From a virus, in IMG/VR virus record IMGVR_UViG_3300042887_001097, positions 1-32,044 of that record: a stretch of 32,044 nt of DNA, one strand, 5' to 3'. The position numbers were made by a program, and so were the translations under genes. Shown one piece after another: positions 29,355 to 32,044 of the stretch. Each line of letters opens with the position of its first letter. Positions within the stretch are counted from its first letter, which is position 1. Under the pieces are notes generated by a model that saw only the letters and a program-made list of their open reading frames with translations, searched no databases and had not been told where the DNA came from.

Positions 29355-29801
29355 TTATCTTAGTCCCATTGATGCTCGCCTACGCATTGACATTTTACGC
29401 TTCAATTGCGAACGGCGAAGTTTTGCTCTTCGTGTTGTTTTCCATGACCGCTTTAACAAGCGTGCCTTTCTTAATCTTACATTTGCTGGTATACGGCGAA
29501 CCGTGCTGCCAACAATTCTGTAACCTTTAATACCTGAGCGTCTGCGGTTCTTTTGAACTACAATACGCCCTTTTGCGTTTCGTCTAATTCTACGGCGAAT
29601 CTTAGTGATTCTGCCTTGCTTAATTAGGTTTGGATTTCTCCTAACTGCTTCATCAAGCTCTTCAACTTCTTCAAACATATTGGCAATTGCATAACGCTTA
29701 GCTTCTTCTAAGCGCTTTGCAACTTTTTCTTTTAGACGGTCACAACAACATTGTCTTGCTTCGTCTAGTTTGCCTTGTATAATTAAATCGATTAAATTCA
29801 T
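29355..29801 (-). CDS. Basic prohead core-like protein (gp68-like)
   Basis: 148 residues. The N-terminal half is helical: DLIIQGKLDEARQCCCDRLK with three successive cysteines, EKVAKRLEEAKRYAIANMFE. The C-terminal 90 residues are dense in Arg and Lys (IRRRIRRNAKGRIVVQKNRR, LLKRSWKTTRRAKLRRSQLK). Position with gp67 and gp21 and the basic tail recall T4 gp68, a prohead core component. It could also bind DNA. The resemblance is in layout, not established by a strong motif. Confidence 0.6.
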   Translation of the reverse strand: MNLIDLIIQGKLDEARQCCCDRLKEKVAKRLEEAKRYAIANMFEEVEELDEAVRRNPNLIKQGRITKIRRRIRRNAKGRIVVQKNRRRSGIKGYRIVGSTVRRIPANVRLRKARLLKRSWKTTRRAKLRRSQLKRKMSMRRRASMGLR

Positions 29802-30604
29802 TTTGCTCTACTAAATGCAAAGTCAGATGCTTTCATTAAATGTGCAGGCGATTTATGAACCATGTCTGCAAATTTCTTTTTGTTTTCATCATTTAAGGCA
29901 TTATGAACTTGCGTAATAGCAGATGCAGTATAATGGTCAACTTTTCTTGTTTCGCCATTACCAAACTTAACTGATTGTGCCTGTTTGTTGGTCACAATCT
30001 TATGTAACTGGTCCATTACAGCTTCTTCAATTTGTGTTTCTTCTGCCTGCACAACTGCACCCATTGGGCCGCCATACGGTACTGAGAAATACTTATCTAA
30101 TGTTTTACTGTAATACAACGCAACTTTTGTTTTATCAGGATACATTCTGATGGCTCTGCGTTTCAAAACCAAAACAAAAGGTGGGTCATTGTCAAAATCA
30201 ATTGGTGCTTCTACAAGCTCAAATTCTTCTTTAACCTCATTGTCATATGCAACATCACCAACTTTAATACGATGTGCTCTTACTTTACGGCCAGATGGTG
30301 ATACTTTAATATCTGCCGTGTCTAAAACACCTTCTTCTAATTCTTCTCTAACTACCTGTCTTGTCTTTTGAAAAATCTGTTTATTGTTGCTAATTAAATC
30401 AACCATGCGATTAAACAAATTACGCAAGATTTCTCTATCGGCATTATTAAACTGTGGACGCTCTTCGCCCATTTTATCCAAAATACGATGAATTCGTGCC
30501 AACTGTGCTTTATTGGCCAAACCAGCACGAACTAACATATCGAACTGTTTATAGTCCGTTTTTTCTTCTTCTACAAGATTACGAAATTCTTGTAACTGTT
30601 TCAT
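29798..30604 (-). CDS. Virion-associated hypothetical protein, 268 aa
   Basis: MKQLQEFRNLVEEEKTDYKQ, then FDMLVRAGLANKAQLARIHR and NADREILRNLFNRMVDLISN form a helical N-terminal half; a central beta region (FELVEAPIDFDNDPPFVLVL) and a C-terminal AHLMKASDFAFSRAK follow. It sits between gp67 and the basic core-like gene, each join being an ATGA overlap. Proteins of this type in this place occur in aquatic T4-like phages and are thought to be in the head. I cannot assign a function. Confidence 0.7.
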   Translation of the reverse strand: MKQLQEFRNLVEEEKTDYKQFDMLVRAGLANKAQLARIHRILDKMGEERPQFNNADREILRNLFNRMVDLISNNKQIFQKTRQVVREELEEGVLDTADIKVSPSGRKVRAHRIKVGDVAYDNEVKEEFELVEAPIDFDNDPPFVLVLKRRAIRMYPDKTKVALYYSKTLDKYFSVPYGGPMGAVVQAEETQIEEAVMDQLHKIVTNKQAQSVKFGNGETRKVDHYTASAITQVHNALNDENKKKFADMVHKSPAHLMKASDFAFSRAK

Positions 30605-30792
30605 TGTTCCGTTTCAGTTTCTTCTGTATCTTGCACTTCAGGTTCTTCACCTGAAAAAATTGACTGAGACATTTCAATCTTTTTGGCATCTAAAGCTTCA
30701 AATGCCTTAGTTGACAATAGGTCATTAAGTAAATCTTTTGCGCCAACTGCATCGCCAGCTGCTACTTGATTAATAAATGTTTGTGTATCCAT
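30601..30792 (-). CDS. 67: Prohead core protein gp67-like
   Basis: 63 residues (T4 gp67 is 80). MDTQTFINQVAAGDAVGAKD then LLNDLLSTKAFEALDAKKIE and an acidic tail (EEPEVQDTEETETEQ). A short helix-helix followed by an acid run, located directly after gp20, is the pattern of gp67 in T4-like phages. It is 12 bases past the gp20 stop with GGAG ahead. Confidence 0.8.
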   Translation of the reverse strand: MDTQTFINQVAAGDAVGAKDLLNDLLSTKAFEALDAKKIEMSQSIFSGEEPEVQDTEETETEQ

Positions 30793-30804
30793 TATGTTCT
30801 CCGT

Positions 30805-32044
30805 TTAGCGCCTATTTAGTATAGACGAATATTTTTCTACCTCAGCATCTAGCATTGGTGTCATAGATTCATTTGTTTCACCTGTGTTATCTTCAGGTGG
30901 GTATTGGTCTGCCGATGCTTGGTCTGGTTGTTGTGGCATTGTTGGCCCACCAATACCCGCATCGGATTCTTCTTTAATCTGAGCATCAATATCTTCAATA
31001 TCTTCATCTGTTTGTTGAAGAATGTGTTTACGAACCCATTGAGCAGAGTAGTAACGACCAACATATGGGTCAACAACTGCCAATGTTTGAACACGGTTCT
31101 GCAACAATTCAGCATCACGCAATTCTGTGAAGTTATTGTCTTTTACATAGTCATAATAAATGTCATCACGGAACTGATACCATTCTTCTCTGGTACAAAT
31201 GCCTTTGAGAACCAATTGTTTCTCTAGTGCATGGTCAAAAATCTGTGAAAACTTATTACGCAAACGAATGATGAATTTTAAGAACTTAACTTCATCACGG
31301 GTAACTTCTGTGGTGCGACCAAGACCAATCATACCACCTTGTTGTGGTTCTAAACGAGAGATTGGCACATTTAAAGATTGCAACAACTTCTGACGGAAGT
31401 ATTTAACATCTTCCAATTCACCAAGGTTTTGGCCTGCTGGTAATGTGGTAATTTCTGTGCCTTTACCACCTTCACGGCGTGGCAACCAGAAATCTTCAAG
31501 CATCGATAAGTGTTTGCGGTCATCACGCAACTCACCTGTATTGGCATCGTAAACCATTTTGTTACGATACTTAATCATAATATCTTTAAGATATTGTTCT
31601 GCTTTGCCTCGTGGTAAGTTACCCACATCGATATAGAAAATACGGCGTTCTGGTGCTCGTGAGAGGCGATAGATAACGACCGCATCCTCAATCATGCGTA
31701 ACTGATTGAGAGGCTTAATTGCTTTGTGTAGATATGAAATGACGAATGTGTTTTTAGCATCCATCAAACCAGAGTTCACATTAATAATTGAATCTGGTGC
31801 AATTCTGAGACCTGAATTTACTGAAGCACCATAGGTCTGTGTTGTTGTGCCTCGGTCAGAATACACATAGTATTCGGCAATTGATTTGATAATATCAGCG
31901 TTTGTTTTTGGGTCACGCTCTTTTTTAACTTCACGCACTTTACGAATCTTGCGTGGGTCAATATAACGCAACTCTTTAATGCCTTCTTGTGGACGCTTAT
32001 CATCTACAACTACATGGTAATAAATGCGACCATCGATATACCAT
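30805..32044 (-). CDS. 20: Portal protein gp20, 5' end outside window
   Basis: The open frame runs to the window edge (412 residues visible; T4 gp20 is 524). YIDGRIYYHVVVDDKRPQEG continues to IDPRKIRKVREVKKERDPKT. RIFYIDVGNLPRGKAEQYLK and LPRREGGKGTEITTLPAGQN are the best-known gp20 signatures, and SRLEPQQGGMIGLGRTTEVT follows. The C-terminal 60 residues are Pro/Gln/Asp-rich. The TTG at 31971 is internal and not the start. The portal sits at one head vertex for packaging. Confidence 0.97.
   Translation of the reverse strand, partial: WYIDGRIYYHVVVDDKRPQEGIKELRYIDPRKIRKVREVKKERDPKTNADIIKSIAEYYVYSDRGTTTQTYGASVNSGLRIAPDSIINVNSGLMDAKNTFVISYLHKAIKPLNQLRMIEDAVVIYRLSRAPERRIFYIDVGNLPRGKAEQYLKDIMIKYRNKMVYDANTGELRDDRKHLSMLEDFWLPRREGGKGTEITTLPAGQNLGELEDVKYFRQKLLQSLNVPISRLEPQQGGMIGLGRTTEVTRDEVKFLKFIIRLRNKFSQIFDHALEKQLVLKGICTREEWYQFRDDIYYDYVKDNNFTELRDAELLQNRVQTLAVVDPYVGRYYSAQWVRKHILQQTDEDIEDIDAQIKEESDAGIGGPTMPQQPDQASADQYPPEDNTGETNESMTPMLDAEVEKYSSILNRR

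Noticed and set aside
30811-30825. TACTAAATA near the gp20 end as a late promoter
   Set aside because: Differs from TATAAATA in its first half and lies in the gp20 coding sequence.
1-32044. CRISPR array, insertion sequence, integrase or attachment site
   Set aside because: No regular repeat-spacer series, transposase or integrase was seen; the two-copy module is regulatory.

Overview
The window is part of the genome of a T4-like myovirus (a lytic tailed phage). All convincing genes lie on the minus strand, so transcription runs from high to low coordinates. The DNA is AT-rich and tightly packed. Most neighbours overlap by 1-4 bases (ATGA or TAATG junctions) and few gaps exceed 100 bases. The identification rests on the T4 core set: portal, prohead protease, scaffold and capsid proteins (gp20, 67, 21, 22, 23), recombination proteins (UvsY, UvsW, gp46, gp47), late sigma factor gp55, and the replisome run gp45-gp44-gp62-RegA-gp43. 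sHSP, peptide deformylase, a CobS-like ATPase and an Asp/Asn hydroxylase-like protein recall aquatic T4-like phages. No photosynthesis gene is seen and the host cannot be fixed from this window.

Layout in transcription order. (1) 32044-24767: head module, from gp20 (cut by the window end) through gp67, three less conserved virion genes, gp21, gp22 and gp23. A strong terminator follows, then a late promoter, two small genes and a tail-tube-like protein. (2) 24760-18421: recombination and late-transcription module: uvsY, uvsW, an Sm-like protein, a YunG-like protein, gp55, a DUF465 protein, gp47, gp46. (3) 18424-16100: two small paralogous proteins, peptide deformylase, a DruA/DUF4338-like protein and a degenerate tRNA-Gly-like element with its own promoter. 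(4) 16078-12268: a large protein joining an HExxH zinc-protease motif to a VWA domain, and a MoxR/CobS-type AAA+ ATPase. Each gene has a near-identical copy of one promoter module. (5) 12150-10620: a winged-helix protein, a glycosyltransferase-like protein and a DUF5664 (MazZ-like) protein. (6) 10605-7986: gp45, a small protein, gp44, gp62, RegA. (7) 7979-3301: accessory genes between RegA and gp43: small heat-shock protein, dCMP deaminase, a complete AhpC-AhpD peroxide-detoxification cassette with its own terminator, a cytidylyltransferase, an all-alpha NTP pyrophosphohydrolase and several unknowns. (8) 3288-1: gp43 DNA polymerase, an Asp/Asn-hydroxylase/cupin protein and the start of a membrane protein gene.

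Three promoter classes can be read. TATAAATA late promoters, of the kind gp55 recognises in T4, sit upstream of gp22, of the post-gp23 small genes and of the sHSP gene. Sigma-70 promoters built on GCTTGACA with a 17-base spacer serve the ATPase gene, the protease/VWA gene, the tRNA-like element, uvsY and the DUF465/gp47/gp46 group. A weaker sigma-70-like candidate precedes ahpC. Rho-independent terminators follow gp23, the AAA+ gene, the glycosyltransferase-side winged-helix unit, the RegA unit and ahpD.

The most unusual items are the AhpC-AhpD cassette, the AAA+/protease-VWA pair with its duplicated promoter module, the degenerate tRNA-Gly, the DruA-like protein, and two late promoters with odd 5' ends (one leaderless, one starting in a terminator hairpin).
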